Shown here: positions 44,225 to 52,621 of the stretch, one piece after another
Numbering within the stretch: position 1 is the first letter of the stretch
How the letters are laid out: each line of letters opens with the position of its first letter
Source: an uncultured Poribacteria bacterium
GTDB lineage: Bacteria; Poribacteria; WGA-4E; WGA-3G
Direction: 5' to 3'
NCBI GenBank assembly: GCA_958295855.1
Contig: OY282383.1
Span: forward strand, 3,576,481-3,640,480
DNA length: 64,000 nt
Notes under the pieces: generated by a model
Database searches by the model: none
Told to the model about the DNA's origin: nothing
What the model saw: only the letters and a program-made list of their open reading frames with translations
Program-made: the position numbers and the translations under genes

Positions 44225-45733
44225 ATGTTGAATTATGGACTCGTAAGCACAGCCATTGCTGATGACCGGGAGAAACTGCAGGAGGGTATGCAGCTATTGG
44301 CAGAAATGGCACATAAATACGACATCCCGGTAACATGGGCGATAGCGGCAGATGCGGCGCGTCTGGTGGCAAATGCGTTGTCGACATGGCATACTGAGTA
44401 CGGAGATGAACCGCTGCTCATGTTAGACATCAAGCCGTTGTGGGATGAAAATTGGGGGCGACTTAGCGGCGAACCTGCACCGAGTGTGAGCAAAGATATA
44501 GGCACATCCGCATCTGCTCTTACCTCTTTAAGTGCTGCTGACATGGCGGAGCATCTCGTCAAAATGCGGGAGACGTTACCACAGTACGTCGCCACGGAAT
44601 GGAACAAGATCAAGCGGGCGATGGCGTGGACAGTGCCGTGTGTCGCAGGCGCAGTATGGAAAAATCATGTGCTCCTTCATGCACTCGAACAGGCCGGTTT
44701 CCAAGGGCTATGGGGGTATCGCTGGAATGAACGTGATTCGTTGGCAGCGGCTGACCGGGGGTGCCCATTTGGATGTTTTTATCCATCGGCAGAACAGCAT
44801 AACTTCAGTGCGCCTGCAGCAGGTAGCATCGTTGGCCTCCCTTATCTTACAGCCGAACATGTGGTAAACAATACGGATACCCTCCGCGCATCGCTTTTAA
44901 ACGGCACAGCACAGCAGCATTACGATATTTATGTCGAAAACAGCACTTGGAATCGGTGGCTTGGTTATGTGCAACATATCCGCGCGACTGAGGTAACACA
45001 GTTCGGGCAGGAAACACTAGAACAACTGGACGCATACTTCGCGCATGTGGCTGGTAATAAAAATACCAAACTTCTACCGCTCTCTGAGATGGTTGACGAT
45101 TACTGGACAAACTGCCAACAAACTGAACCTACATATATTGCAAACAGGGTTAGATCTGGCAAAAGGATAAAACCCCTGCAAAGCAGGGGTAATTGCCATC
45201 TTGGGGCGAAACCGGCTTGTCAGGACAGCCCAGAATCTGCCGAATCAAATTCGACTGTGACACCTGAGAAACAGGCATCAACCGAGCCTAAAAGGATAAA
45301 ACCCCTGCAAAGCAGGGGTAATTGCCACCTGGAGGAAAAGGCGTTTTTCTATTACGATGCTGAATGTCAGTTTGCTTTTGTGGAAGGCACAATGGAACCC
45401 GTTGAAATGAAAAACTATATTTCACCGCCTGTCTTGGATGCTGCAGGCGGAGGAGTTTCTGGCCACAATGCGTCTATCCACGGCGTTGAGTATCATTTAC
45501 CGAAAGTGGCCCGGTTTGTGCCAAATCGGCAACGCTCACAATTGTACATCACCTTTACAATCGAATCCACTAAGGTGATGCCGTACGGTATAGCGATTTG
45601 GGGCGACCACGGTGGCTTGCAATTAGCCGAGACGAACACTGAAGCTGTCACATGGATAGGTAAATACCTATTGTTTATACGCCTCGCGTTGCAACCAGGG
45701 AATAACGATTTTGAAGTCATATTGACAATCTAA
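44225..45733 (+). CDS. Polysaccharide-deacetylase-like/TIM-barrel protein with repeat-built linker
   Basis: 502 residues. The N-terminal 300 (VSTAIADDREKLQEGMQLLA, KYDIPVTWAIAADAARLVA, YRWNERDSLAAADRGCPFGC) look like a glycoside hydrolase/deacetylase barrel; the C-terminal 130 a beta-rich module. Between them, residues about 313-368, two copies of RIKPLQSRGNCHL come from palindromes at 45165-45197 and 45294-45326, exactly 129 bases apart. No clear ribosome site. Function uncertain. It follows the aldolase by 27 bases. Confidence 0.6.
   Translation: MLNYGLVSTAIADDREKLQEGMQLLAEMAHKYDIPVTWAIAADAARLVANALSTWHTEYGDEPLLMLDIKPLWDENWGRLSGEPAPSVSKDIGTSASALTSLSAADMAEHLVKMRETLPQYVATEWNKIKRAMAWTVPCVAGAVWKNHVLLHALEQAGFQGLWGYRWNERDSLAAADRGCPFGCFYPSAEQHNFSAPAAGSIVGLPYLTAEHVVNNTDTLRASLLNGTAQQHYDIYVENSTWNRWLGYVQHIRATEVTQFGQETLEQLDAYFAHVAGNKNTKLLPLSEMVDDYWTNCQQTEPTYIANRVRSGKRIKPLQSRGNCHLGAKPACQDSPESAESNSTVTPEKQASTEPKRIKPLQSRGNCHLEEKAFFYYDAECQFAFVEGTMEPVEMKNYISPPVLDAAGGGVSGHNASIHGVEYHLPKVARFVPNRQRSQLYITFTIESTKVMPYGIAIWGDHGGLQLAETNTEAVTWIGKYLLFIRLALQPGNNDFEVILTI
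45165..45197. repeat. CCCCTGC-AAA-GCAGGGG palindromic element inside a CDS, copy a
   Basis: In frame, reading RIKPLQSRGNCH. Confidence 0.88.
45294..45326. repeat. CCCCTGC-AAA-GCAGGGG palindromic element inside a CDS, copy b
   Basis: Identical core and flanks to copy a; same frame, 129 bases downstream. Confidence 0.88.
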
Positions 45734-45811
45734 TTTTTTAACCTTTCACATGTGGGTAGAGAAATATCTGAGGCCAGAGACACCGCGTGAAAATCTCAGA
45801 GAGGTTTATAC

Positions 45812-45832
45812 ACGCATTTTCAATGCGTGTTG
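45812..45832. repeat. Hairpin ACACGCATTTTCAATGCGTG(T)
   Basis: Perfect 9-bp stem with a 3-base loop, 80 bases after the upstream stop codon; without a U-run it is a weak terminator candidate. Confidence 0.5.
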
Positions 45833-45894
45833 AAGTTCTCCCCTGACGTAGTCAATTTGCATAAGAAGTCTCCGACAAGATTTTTGCGGCCAAA

Positions 45895-45929
45895 GGGTGC
45901 ATTCCCCGCTCGCGGGGATTGCAACTGCC
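45895..45929. repeat. CCCCGC-TC-GCGGGG palindromic element
   Basis: Variant loop, flanked by TTTTTGCGGC and CGCCCAAATGCGACGTGCAT. Confidence 0.75.
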
Positions 45930-46020
45930 TCGCCCAAATGCGACGTGCATTCCTCTCGGTTCTACAGGCCCCAGAGACTTCTTTACTGCCACCTGGTTAA
46001 AAAGGAATTTGGAGGGGAAC

Positions 46021-47253
46021 ATGGAAAAAGTTTTAGGCTTAAAATGCCGCGAATGTGAACGGAAATATCCTAAGGAGCCGCTTCACGTTTGCGAATTCTG
46101 TTTCGGTCCGCTGGAAGTAGACTATAACTATGAAGTCATTCAAAAGTCCATCTCAAGAAGCACAATTGAGAAGGGACCACAAAGTTTATGGAGATACGTA
46201 GATCTTTTGCCGATTGATGGAGAGCCAACAGATGGGCTCAACTCCGGCTTTACACCGCTCATTCGGGCGAAAAATTTGGGCGACGCGCTCGGCGTGAAAG
46301 AACTCTATATCAAAGACGATTCGGTGTGTCACCCGACGCTCTCTTTCAAAGACCGGGTTGTGGCGATTGCGTTGAGCAAGGCAAAGGAATTCGATTTTGA
46401 CACCGTATCATGTGCCTCCACAGGCAACTTGGCGAATTCGGTTGCCGCGCACGCCGCCATCGCGAATCTAAACTGTTTCATCTTTATCCCTGCCGACCTC
46501 GAGCTTGGAAAAGTCGTCGCTTCCCTTGTTTACGCCCCGACGGTGGTAGGCATCATGGGCACCTACGACGAAGTGAACCGGTTGTGCAGTGAAATCGCCG
46601 GTGTTTACCCTTGGGCGTTTGTGAATATTAACATCCGCCCCTTCTACGCGGAAGGCTCGAAGACGCTCTGCTTTGAATTAATTGAGCAACTCGGGTGGGA
46701 GGCACCAGACCATATCGTTGCCCCCGCTGCTGGCGGCTCCCTCATCACAAAGATTGGCAAAGCCCTAAAAGAATTTCACTTGTTGGATCTGATTAACAAA
46801 CCGAATACCAAAATTCACGTCGCCCAAGCGGAAGGGTGCGGTCCAATTGTCAACACCCTCAAAGAAGGGGGCGATTTTGTCAAACCAGTCAAACCGAACA
46901 CCATCGCCAAATCGTTGGCAATTGGGAATCCAGCCGATGGCATCTATGCGGCGGATACAGTGCGCAATTCCGGCGGTGCAGGCGAACATGCAACCGATGA
47001 CGAAATCATTGAAGCGATGAAACTCCTTGCTGCCACAGAGGGCATCTTCACTGAGACAGCGGGCGGCGTTACACTCGCTGTGGCAAAAAAACTAATTGAG
47101 AGTGGACACATCGGACGTGACGAACAAATTGTTGTCGCTATTACAGGCAACGGGCTCAAAACCGTGGAAGCACTTGAAAACAGAACGGATGAACCACATA
47201 TCATCGCCCCACAGTTGAATGCCTTTCGGAAGTTGATGACGAACATTGCCTAA
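46021..47253 (+). CDS. thrC: Threonine synthase
   Basis: 410 residues of a PLP-dependent threonine synthase, making threonine from O-phosphohomoserine. An N-terminal zinc ribbon (CRECERKYP...CEFC) is followed by the PLP Lys motif TLSFKDRVVAIAL (about residue 108) and the phosphate-binding CASTGNLANSVAAHAA. The ATG at 46021 has GGAGG 5 bases upstream; the longer frame begins in a GCGACGTGCAT repeat. Monocistronic. Confidence 0.93.
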   Translation: MEKVLGLKCRECERKYPKEPLHVCEFCFGPLEVDYNYEVIQKSISRSTIEKGPQSLWRYVDLLPIDGEPTDGLNSGFTPLIRAKNLGDALGVKELYIKDDSVCHPTLSFKDRVVAIALSKAKEFDFDTVSCASTGNLANSVAAHAAIANLNCFIFIPADLELGKVVASLVYAPTVVGIMGTYDEVNRLCSEIAGVYPWAFVNINIRPFYAEGSKTLCFELIEQLGWEAPDHIVAPAAGGSLITKIGKALKEFHLLDLINKPNTKIHVAQAEGCGPIVNTLKEGGDFVKPVKPNTIAKSLAIGNPADGIYAADTVRNSGGAGEHATDDEIIEAMKLLAATEGIFTETAGGVTLAVAKKLIESGHIGRDEQIVVAITGNGLKTVEALENRTDEPHIIAPQLNAFRKLMTNIA

Positions 47254-47258
47254 GTGTC

Positions 47259-47429
47259 GCGGGAACGCGTCTCGTCTGGGTTATTGAACCTGTCTCGCAA
47301 ACAGTGACAGTGTATCGTTCTGAGAGAGACATTGAGACACTCACGCGCGCCGATACACTCACCGGTGAGGCTGTGGTGCCAGGGTTTTCCTGCCCGGCCG
47401 TACTACTGTTTGAGGAATTCGGCCTTTGA
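47259..47429 (+). pseudogene. Uma2 nuclease remnant (C-terminal third)
   Basis: Directly after the thrC stop the frame reads AGTRLVWVIEPVSQTVTVYR and ends SCPAVLLFEEFGL, matching the C-terminus of the intact Uma2 gene at 16030-16602. No start or N-terminal part exists. Confidence 0.85.
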
Positions 47430-47452
47430 CCCCCTGAGAGAATCTCCGGGTA

Positions 47453-47480
47453 AAGTAGCAGGCACACTCCGTGTGCCATA
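47453..47480. repeat. Hairpin element GGCACACTCCGTGTGCC, copy 3
   Basis: AAAGTAGCAGGCACACTCCG and inverted arm, 20 bases after the stop of the Uma2 remnant. Confidence 0.75.
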
Positions 47481-47488
47481 GCAATGTT

Positions 47489-47521
47489 GGCGTATCACCC
47501 CTGCTTGCAGGGGGTACAGCC
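47489..47521. repeat. CCCCTGC-TT-GCAGGGGG palindromic element
   Basis: Intergenic copy with a 2-base loop. Confidence 0.75.
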
Positions 47522-47586
47522 AATAAAAGTTGCATCAGAAACCTCCGACGAGAGCTACAGAGCATTGTCAGAACCATCACGCCAAT

Positions 47587-47620
47587 GGTATTTGCCCCTG
47601 CTTTGCAGGGGTTTCATACC
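47587..47620. repeat. CCCCTGC-TTT-GCAGGGG palindromic element
   Basis: GGTATTTG...TCATACC form, between the CCTCCGACGAGAGCTACAG unit (47549) and the CTCCGCAAGGAATAAC unit (47632). Confidence 0.85.
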
Positions 47621-47652
47621 CATGCTGATTGCTCCGCAAGGAATAACAAAAA

Positions 47653-49935
47653 GTGGAAACGCTTCACGGCATTCTCGAACGAATTGTTTTTGAAAACCCT
47701 GACACCGGGTATACTATCGGCCGGTTTTCGGCGCGCGGCTTTCCGGAACTCGTCACTATTGTCGGCAACTTGGCAGCTGTCAACCCCGGTGAAAGCCTGT
47801 TGCTGAAGGGTGAATGGATAAACAATCCGAAATACGGTCGACAATTTCAGATTGACAAGTATGAAACCATCCTGCCGGCGAATGTCGTCGGGTTAAGAAA
47901 GTACCTCGGTTCCGGGCTGATTAAGGGCATCGGTCCAAAGATGGCGACCCGGATTGTGAACCGGTTCGGAATGGATACGATGGATGTGATCGAGCAGGGA
48001 CCTAAAAAATTAGCACAAGTGCCGGGCATCGGTCGGAAGCGCGTTAAACTTATACAGCAAGCATGGGAGGCACAACGTGAGATTAAGAATGTCATGCTCT
48101 TTCTGCAATCTCACGATGTGAGCACAGCACACGCAGCGAAGATTTACAAAACATACCAAAATGAGGCGATCCCTATTGTCACTGAAAACCCCTATCGTCT
48201 CGCCGACGACATTTACGGCATCGGGTTTGTAACGGCGGATACCATCGCACAAAAACTGGGCGTAGACAAGGACGCACCACATCGTGTGCAAGCTGGGATC
48301 AAATATGTCCTCAGCCAAAAGGCGGATGACGGACACGTCTTTCAACACCACACCGAACTTATCGAGGCGTGCCAAACTATGCTTGAGCAGAAGCCAGAGG
48401 CTATTGAGCAAGGTATCCGGGCCCTCATTGAAAAAGACGAAATTATCCACACCGACGCACAGGTCAGCGTGGGTGAGATGCAGGACGATTACAATGTTAG
48501 TTGTCAGTCTTCAGCTATCAGTTCCCATTCAGAGACTTCTGACGCGCCTCAAAAACCTCTTTCAACTGACAACCGCCAACTGAGCACTGATAATCATTCC
48601 GCCATCTATCTTGCGCCGTTTTACTACGCTGAACTCGGTGTCGCAAACCAGTTATTGAGACTGTTAGCAAGTGGAAAACCGAATGTCAATCAACTATCCA
48701 TTAACACATCGCTGACGCAGCTGGAAGATGAGATGCACATCCGTTTTGCACCGCAGCAGGGGGAGGCAATTCACACTGCACTCACTACACGAGCAATGAT
48801 TCTCACAGGAGGCCCTGGCACTGGCAAAACCACAACCACAGTCGGCATGATTCGATTATTTGAGGCAGACGGGAGACGTATCGCCTTGACTGCTCCCACC
48901 GGGCGCGCGGCGAAACGGCTCAGCGAAACGACGGGCAGAGAGGCGAAAACGATACATCGGCTGCTTGAATTTTCACCACAAGAAAACGGGTTTAAACGCA
49001 ATCGGCAAAACCCCTTGGAAGCAGATGTGGTGATTGTAGACGAAATGTCTATGGTAGAGCTTGTACTAATGAACCGCTTGATGCAGGCAATCCGTCCCAA
49101 TGCCACTGTCATCCTCATCGGTGACACCGACCAGCTTCCATCTGTCGGTGCAGGCAATGTCCTCAAAGCCCTCATCGATTCCCAAAAAATACCGGTGATC
49201 AAACTGACAGAAATCTTCCGCCAAGCCAAAGAGAGCATGATTGTCACGAATGCACATCGGATTAACATAGGGGAATTTCCGAAACTCACAGGCACCACGG
49301 ATCGAAATTTCTTCTTTATTGAAGAGGCAGACCCGGAAGCGGCGGCGGAACTTATCTCTTACCTGATTGCTGAACGTTTGCCTCGGTACTACGGCTATCA
49401 CGCTATAGACGACATCCAACTGCTATGCCCGATGCGGCGCGGGATCCTCGGCTCTGAAAACCTCAACAAACGCCTCCAAGATGTGCTTAACTCAAATGCT
49501 GAACAAGTTGTGAGAGGCTGGCAAGCCTTTCGCGTCGGCGATAAGGTGATGCAGGTACGCAACAACTATGACTACGAAGTGTTTAACGGCGATAGCGGCA
49601 GGATTATTGGAATTGATGCCGTTGACAAGAGGGTGAGGATTCAGTTCCCCGATAAACAGGTCGCTTATGACATGGCAGACCTGAATGAGCTTGTCCTGGC
49701 GTATGCGACAACTATCCACAAAGCGCAGGGCAGCGAGTACCCCGCGGTTGTGATTCCCTTGCACACGCAACACTATCTCATGTTACAACGGAATCTACTT
49801 TACACCGGCATCACCCGCGCGAAGGAACACGTCGTGATAGTCGGTACCAAACAAGCACTCGGAATCTGTATCCGCAACAATCAGGTGATGGAACGCAACA
49901 CTTACCTCGCCGAACGAATTCAAAGGGGTTCGTAG
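47653..49935 (+). CDS. recD2: RecD2-type ATP-dependent DNA helicase
   Basis: 760 residues: RecD2 N-terminal OB/HhH region (GSGLIKGIGPKMATRIVNRF, LAQVPGIGRKRVKLIQQAW), Walker A MILTGGPGTGKTTTTVGM (about residue 380), DEMSMVE (about 460), GDTDQLPSVGAGNVL and C-terminal YATTIHKAQGSEYPAVV. It is a 5'-3' helicase of repair and recombination. The start is GTG at 47653. Residues about 280-315 (two runs around PQKPLSTDNRQLSTDN) look like an in-frame insertion of intergenic repeat sequence of the CAACTGACAACCGCCAACTG type, just before the conserved AIYLAPFYYAE segment. Confidence 0.93.
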   Translation: METLHGILERIVFENPDTGYTIGRFSARGFPELVTIVGNLAAVNPGESLLLKGEWINNPKYGRQFQIDKYETILPANVVGLRKYLGSGLIKGIGPKMATRIVNRFGMDTMDVIEQGPKKLAQVPGIGRKRVKLIQQAWEAQREIKNVMLFLQSHDVSTAHAAKIYKTYQNEAIPIVTENPYRLADDIYGIGFVTADTIAQKLGVDKDAPHRVQAGIKYVLSQKADDGHVFQHHTELIEACQTMLEQKPEAIEQGIRALIEKDEIIHTDAQVSVGEMQDDYNVSCQSSAISSHSETSDAPQKPLSTDNRQLSTDNHSAIYLAPFYYAELGVANQLLRLLASGKPNVNQLSINTSLTQLEDEMHIRFAPQQGEAIHTALTTRAMILTGGPGTGKTTTTVGMIRLFEADGRRIALTAPTGRAAKRLSETTGREAKTIHRLLEFSPQENGFKRNRQNPLEADVVIVDEMSMVELVLMNRLMQAIRPNATVILIGDTDQLPSVGAGNVLKALIDSQKIPVIKLTEIFRQAKESMIVTNAHRINIGEFPKLTGTTDRNFFFIEEADPEAAAELISYLIAERLPRYYGYHAIDDIQLLCPMRRGILGSENLNKRLQDVLNSNAEQVVRGWQAFRVGDKVMQVRNNYDYEVFNGDSGRIIGIDAVDKRVRIQFPDKQVAYDMADLNELVLAYATTIHKAQGSEYPAVVIPLHTQHYLMLQRNLLYTGITRAKEHVVIVGTKQALGICIRNNQVMERNTYLAERIQRGS

Positions 49936-50080
49936 CAGTGGTGAGAAATGTGGTATAATCTGATGGAATGTGGTATAATCTACTTTCATTAGGTTGGACA
50001 GTGTGCGTTCTGTTGCGTGAATATCGGTTGGAAACACAGGAGAACCCGTATACGCGCCTCCGCCGATGCAACAGGACAAA

Positions 50081-50203
50081 ACACGTCGCGGACAGCTTAG
50101 CCGAGACGTTAAACGCCTGTGGAGCTCGTGTCAGACAAAGCAGCAGGCACACCGAAAGGCGTGTCTCGGAGGCGGTGAGTGTCGAAGCAGGAAGTGTGGC
50201 AGC
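50081..50203 (+). pseudogene. Decayed IS200/IS605-type tnpB 3' end (omegaRNA-region-like), second copy
   Basis: CGTCGCGGACAGCTTAGCCG, AACGCCTGTGG, then after a hairpin-like insert GTCGAAGCAGGAAGTGTGGC; one frame reads SKQEVWQ, resembling the end of TnpB as I remember it. It matches 12175-12268 on the other strand. Confidence 0.42.
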
Positions 50204-50211
50204 TGATGGCA

Positions 50212-50229
50212 CTAGTCAGATAAGACTAG
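50212..50229 (+). repeat. Hairpin CTAGTC-AGATAA-GACTAG
   Basis: Perfect 6-bp stem just after the tnpB remnant, where IS200/IS605 right ends carry a subterminal hairpin. Confidence 0.45.
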
Positions 50230-50579
50230 ATTATGCCAGATAATCTATGTCCCACAGAGCGGTATACCAAATTAGTAGAACCTACGCAGCAGGGAGGGAG
50301 AAGGCGAACTTCTGCTCGCGGGAAACAAATTTTTTAACATACCTTGCGGAGTACTATCCTTTCCGCTGTAGTTCGAAATCTATTGGAAATCTCGTCGGAG
50401 AGCCCTCTGTAAGGCTTGCCTCAGAAACCTCCGACGAGAGCTACAGTGCATTGTTAGACATGTCTTGACCGATACAGTTTCAAAGAAACTCCAAGGAACG
50501 ACGAAAAACTCCGCCGAGAGCTTCCTTTGGAACTGCTGATATCAAAAACTGTTATACTCACATGTGAGAGGTTAAAAAT

Positions 50580-52124
50580 ATGAAAAGACAAGGGCTTATG
50601 ATATTAGTTACCGGTTACGTATTATGTTTCATGCAACTCCTCGGGCACACCGAGGTTACATTACCGCATGTTATTAGCGACAACATGGTATTGCAACGCG
50701 ATATGTCCGTTCCGATTTGGGGATGGGCTGAGGCGAACGAAAATATTACCGTCACCCTCAGTAAACATGACGATGATGAGCCTGTTCATGCAGTAAGTGC
50801 AGTAGCCGATGCAAAAGGCAATTGGCGAATCGACCTCCCCTCGATGCAAGCCGGAGGGCCCTACACACTCCGTCTCACCGCCAGCAACATGCTTGAACTT
50901 ACAAACGTACTTTTCGGCGAAGTTTGGGTCTGCTCTGGGCAATCAAACATGGAATGGCCTGTCCGTGCTTCAAAAGACAGTGAAGCAGAAATCGCCGCAG
51001 CGAACTATCCAACTATCCGGTTGTTTGATGTGCCGCGGAGACCCTCAGGGTTGCTTCAGAAAGATGTGGAAGCGGATTGGTATGAAACTACCCCAGAGAC
51101 AATTGCGAATTTCTCCGCAGTTGCCTACTTCTTTGGGCGAAAACTTTACAACAACCTCAATGTACCGATCGGGTTGATTAATACCTCATGGGGTGGTACC
51201 CGCATTGAGCCGTGGACACCGCCTGCCGGTTTCGCCAGTGTGCCTGCCTTGGAAACTATATCCAAAGAGATTGAAGAGACACACGCGACCTATCGCCAGC
51301 AAATTCCCGAAAAGATGAAGGAAATTGAGGCCTGGCTAGCGGAGACACGGAAGGCGTTGGAGACCGGCGCGCGCCTTACGCAGATGCCGCAGCATGTCCA
51401 CCCGTTAACCCATCACGCGAGGCCAACTGGGCTTTACAACGGCATGGTGCATTCGCTCGTCCCTTACGCCATCCGCGGCGCGATTTGGTATCAAGGCGAA
51501 TCGAACCTCCGGGACGGTATGCTCTACCACGAGAAAATGAAAGCACTCATCAATGGATGGCGCGAGGTCTGGGCACAGGGCGATTTCCCCTTCTATTTTG
51601 TACAACTAGCACCCTTCAATTACGGAGGACGGAACGCGAGTCCATTCTTCCTCCCGCAAATTTGGGAGGCACAAATGGCGACGCTAGCTGTACCGCATAC
51701 CGGCATGGCTGTGACAACAGACATCGGTAACCTCAAAGACATCCACCCCCGAAACAAGCAGGAAGTCGGTAGACGACTGGCGTTGTGGGCTCTTGCCAAG
51801 ACATACAGCAGAGAAGACGTGTCCTACTCTGGTCCGCTTTACAAATCGATGACGGTAGAGGGGAACATAATCCGACTCAGTTTTGACTTTGTTGAGGGTG
51901 GCTTGATGGCGCGAGATGAAAAGCCACTGACATGGTTTGAAATTGCAGGCGAAGACAAGCAATTCGTTGAGGCGAAAGCAACAATTGATGGTGACACAAT
52001 TGTTGTCTCCAGCGATGCCGTTGCGAATCCGATCGCAGTCCGATTCGGCTGGCATCAAAATGCGGAGCCCAATTTGGTGAACAAAGAAGGGCTACCTGCA
52101 TCACCTTTCCGCACCAAGTTGTGA
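50580..52124 (+). CDS. Sialate O-acetylesterase-like SGNH hydrolase
   Basis: 514 residues with signal peptide (MILVTGYVLCFMQLLGHTE). The nucleophile block is FGEVWVCSGQSNMEWP (about residue 117), GAIWYQGESNLRDG follows, and DIGNLKDIHPRNKQEVG holds the Asp/His pair. It removes acetyl groups from sialic acids or other glycans outside the cell. The final residues FRTKL and the stop are supplied by a composite repeat starting CACCAAGTTGTGA (52118); family members usually end FRTD-W. Confidence 0.9.
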   Translation: MKRQGLMILVTGYVLCFMQLLGHTEVTLPHVISDNMVLQRDMSVPIWGWAEANENITVTLSKHDDDEPVHAVSAVADAKGNWRIDLPSMQAGGPYTLRLTASNMLELTNVLFGEVWVCSGQSNMEWPVRASKDSEAEIAAANYPTIRLFDVPRRPSGLLQKDVEADWYETTPETIANFSAVAYFFGRKLYNNLNVPIGLINTSWGGTRIEPWTPPAGFASVPALETISKEIEETHATYRQQIPEKMKEIEAWLAETRKALETGARLTQMPQHVHPLTHHARPTGLYNGMVHSLVPYAIRGAIWYQGESNLRDGMLYHEKMKALINGWREVWAQGDFPFYFVQLAPFNYGGRNASPFFLPQIWEAQMATLAVPHTGMAVTTDIGNLKDIHPRNKQEVGRRLALWALAKTYSREDVSYSGPLYKSMTVEGNIIRLSFDFVEGGLMARDEKPLTWFEIAGEDKQFVEAKATIDGDTIVVSSDAVANPIAVRFGWHQNAEPNLVNKEGLPASPFRTKL

Positions 52125-52306
52125 ATAGCCAATGAACAACTTTTGCGGCGCAATGGTATCAGCCCCTGCTTTGCAGGGGTAATATACCACTGCGCCCAAG
52201 TTGCGCGTGAATTGTATGTTACCCCGCTTTGCGGGGAAGCATACCTGTTAGCAAGCAACTTTTTTATTTCTTACTTATGCGACGTGCATTTTTATTTCTT
52301 ACATTG
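52118..52306. repeat. Composite repeat unit with a nested palindrome
   Basis: Same order as 42874-43003, with palindrome 52155-52188, but interrupted: after GCGCGTGA a 37-base palindromic element (52211-52247) is inserted before TTAGCAAGCAACTT. Confidence 0.9.
52211..52247. repeat. CCCCGC-TTT-GCGGGG element inserted in another repeat
   Basis: ATTGTATGTTA, core, AAGCATACCTG. The uninterrupted target is seen at 42960-42985 and 36972-36997. Confidence 0.9.
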
Positions 52307-52353
52307 CCATAGTCAGCACGTTAAGGCTATTTAGTTTTCCACAAGCATTTAAT

Positions 52354-52370
52354 CACGTGCAAAGCACGTG
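52354..52370. repeat. Palindrome CACGTGCAAAGCACGTG, copy 3
   Basis: Core identical to the copies near 11022 and 11954, different downstream flank. Confidence 0.8.
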
Positions 52371-52504
52371 ACTAAGCTTTCGCCCGGTTTTGGGGATGCC
52401 ACCCCTGTGGGAGGGGGGCATCCCTATAGCGAATAGCGTATGAGGCATAAAAATCCGACCGATCCGACAAATTTCTTAGAACGAAACGCCCTACAGCACA
52501 TACT

Positions 52505-52538
52505 GGATGTTAACCCCTGCAAAGCAGGGGCAAATACC
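52505..52538. repeat. CCCCTGC-AAA-GCAGGGG palindromic element
   Basis: GGATGTTAA...AAATACC form just upstream of the promoter at 52550. Confidence 0.85.
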
Positions 52539-52549
52539 AAAAGAAAACG

Positions 52550-52579
52550 TTGACAGGATTCGGCACGCTGAGGTATACT
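52550..52579 (+). promoter_or_regulatory. Promoter of Rpn-like copy 1
   Basis: TTGACA, 18 bases, TATACT, about 43 bases before the ATG. The second copy has only the last 40 bases of this leader and lacks the promoter. Confidence 0.6.
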
Positions 52580-52621
52580 CTTTTTGGCGAAGCTTGCAAA
52601 CCAAAACTTGCTATTCAAATT

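Larger units (their letters stand above)
49936..50579. other. Repeat-rich gap with tnpB remnant
   Basis: AATGTGGTATAATCT occurs twice (about 49947 and 49965), followed by the tnpB 3'-end remnant and its hairpin, the CCTTGCGGAGTA unit (50343) and the CCTCCGACGAGAGCTACAG unit (50427). No intact gene. Confidence 0.7.

Noticed and set aside
45812..45832. Rho-independent terminator after 45733
   Set aside because: The stem-loop is perfect but is followed by TGAAGTTCTC and not by a T-run.
49968..50243. 91-codon frame encoding VADSLAETLNACGARV
   Set aside because: No start signal; the DNA conservation with 12175-12268 includes indels that break this frame, which fits an RNA or IS end and not a protein.
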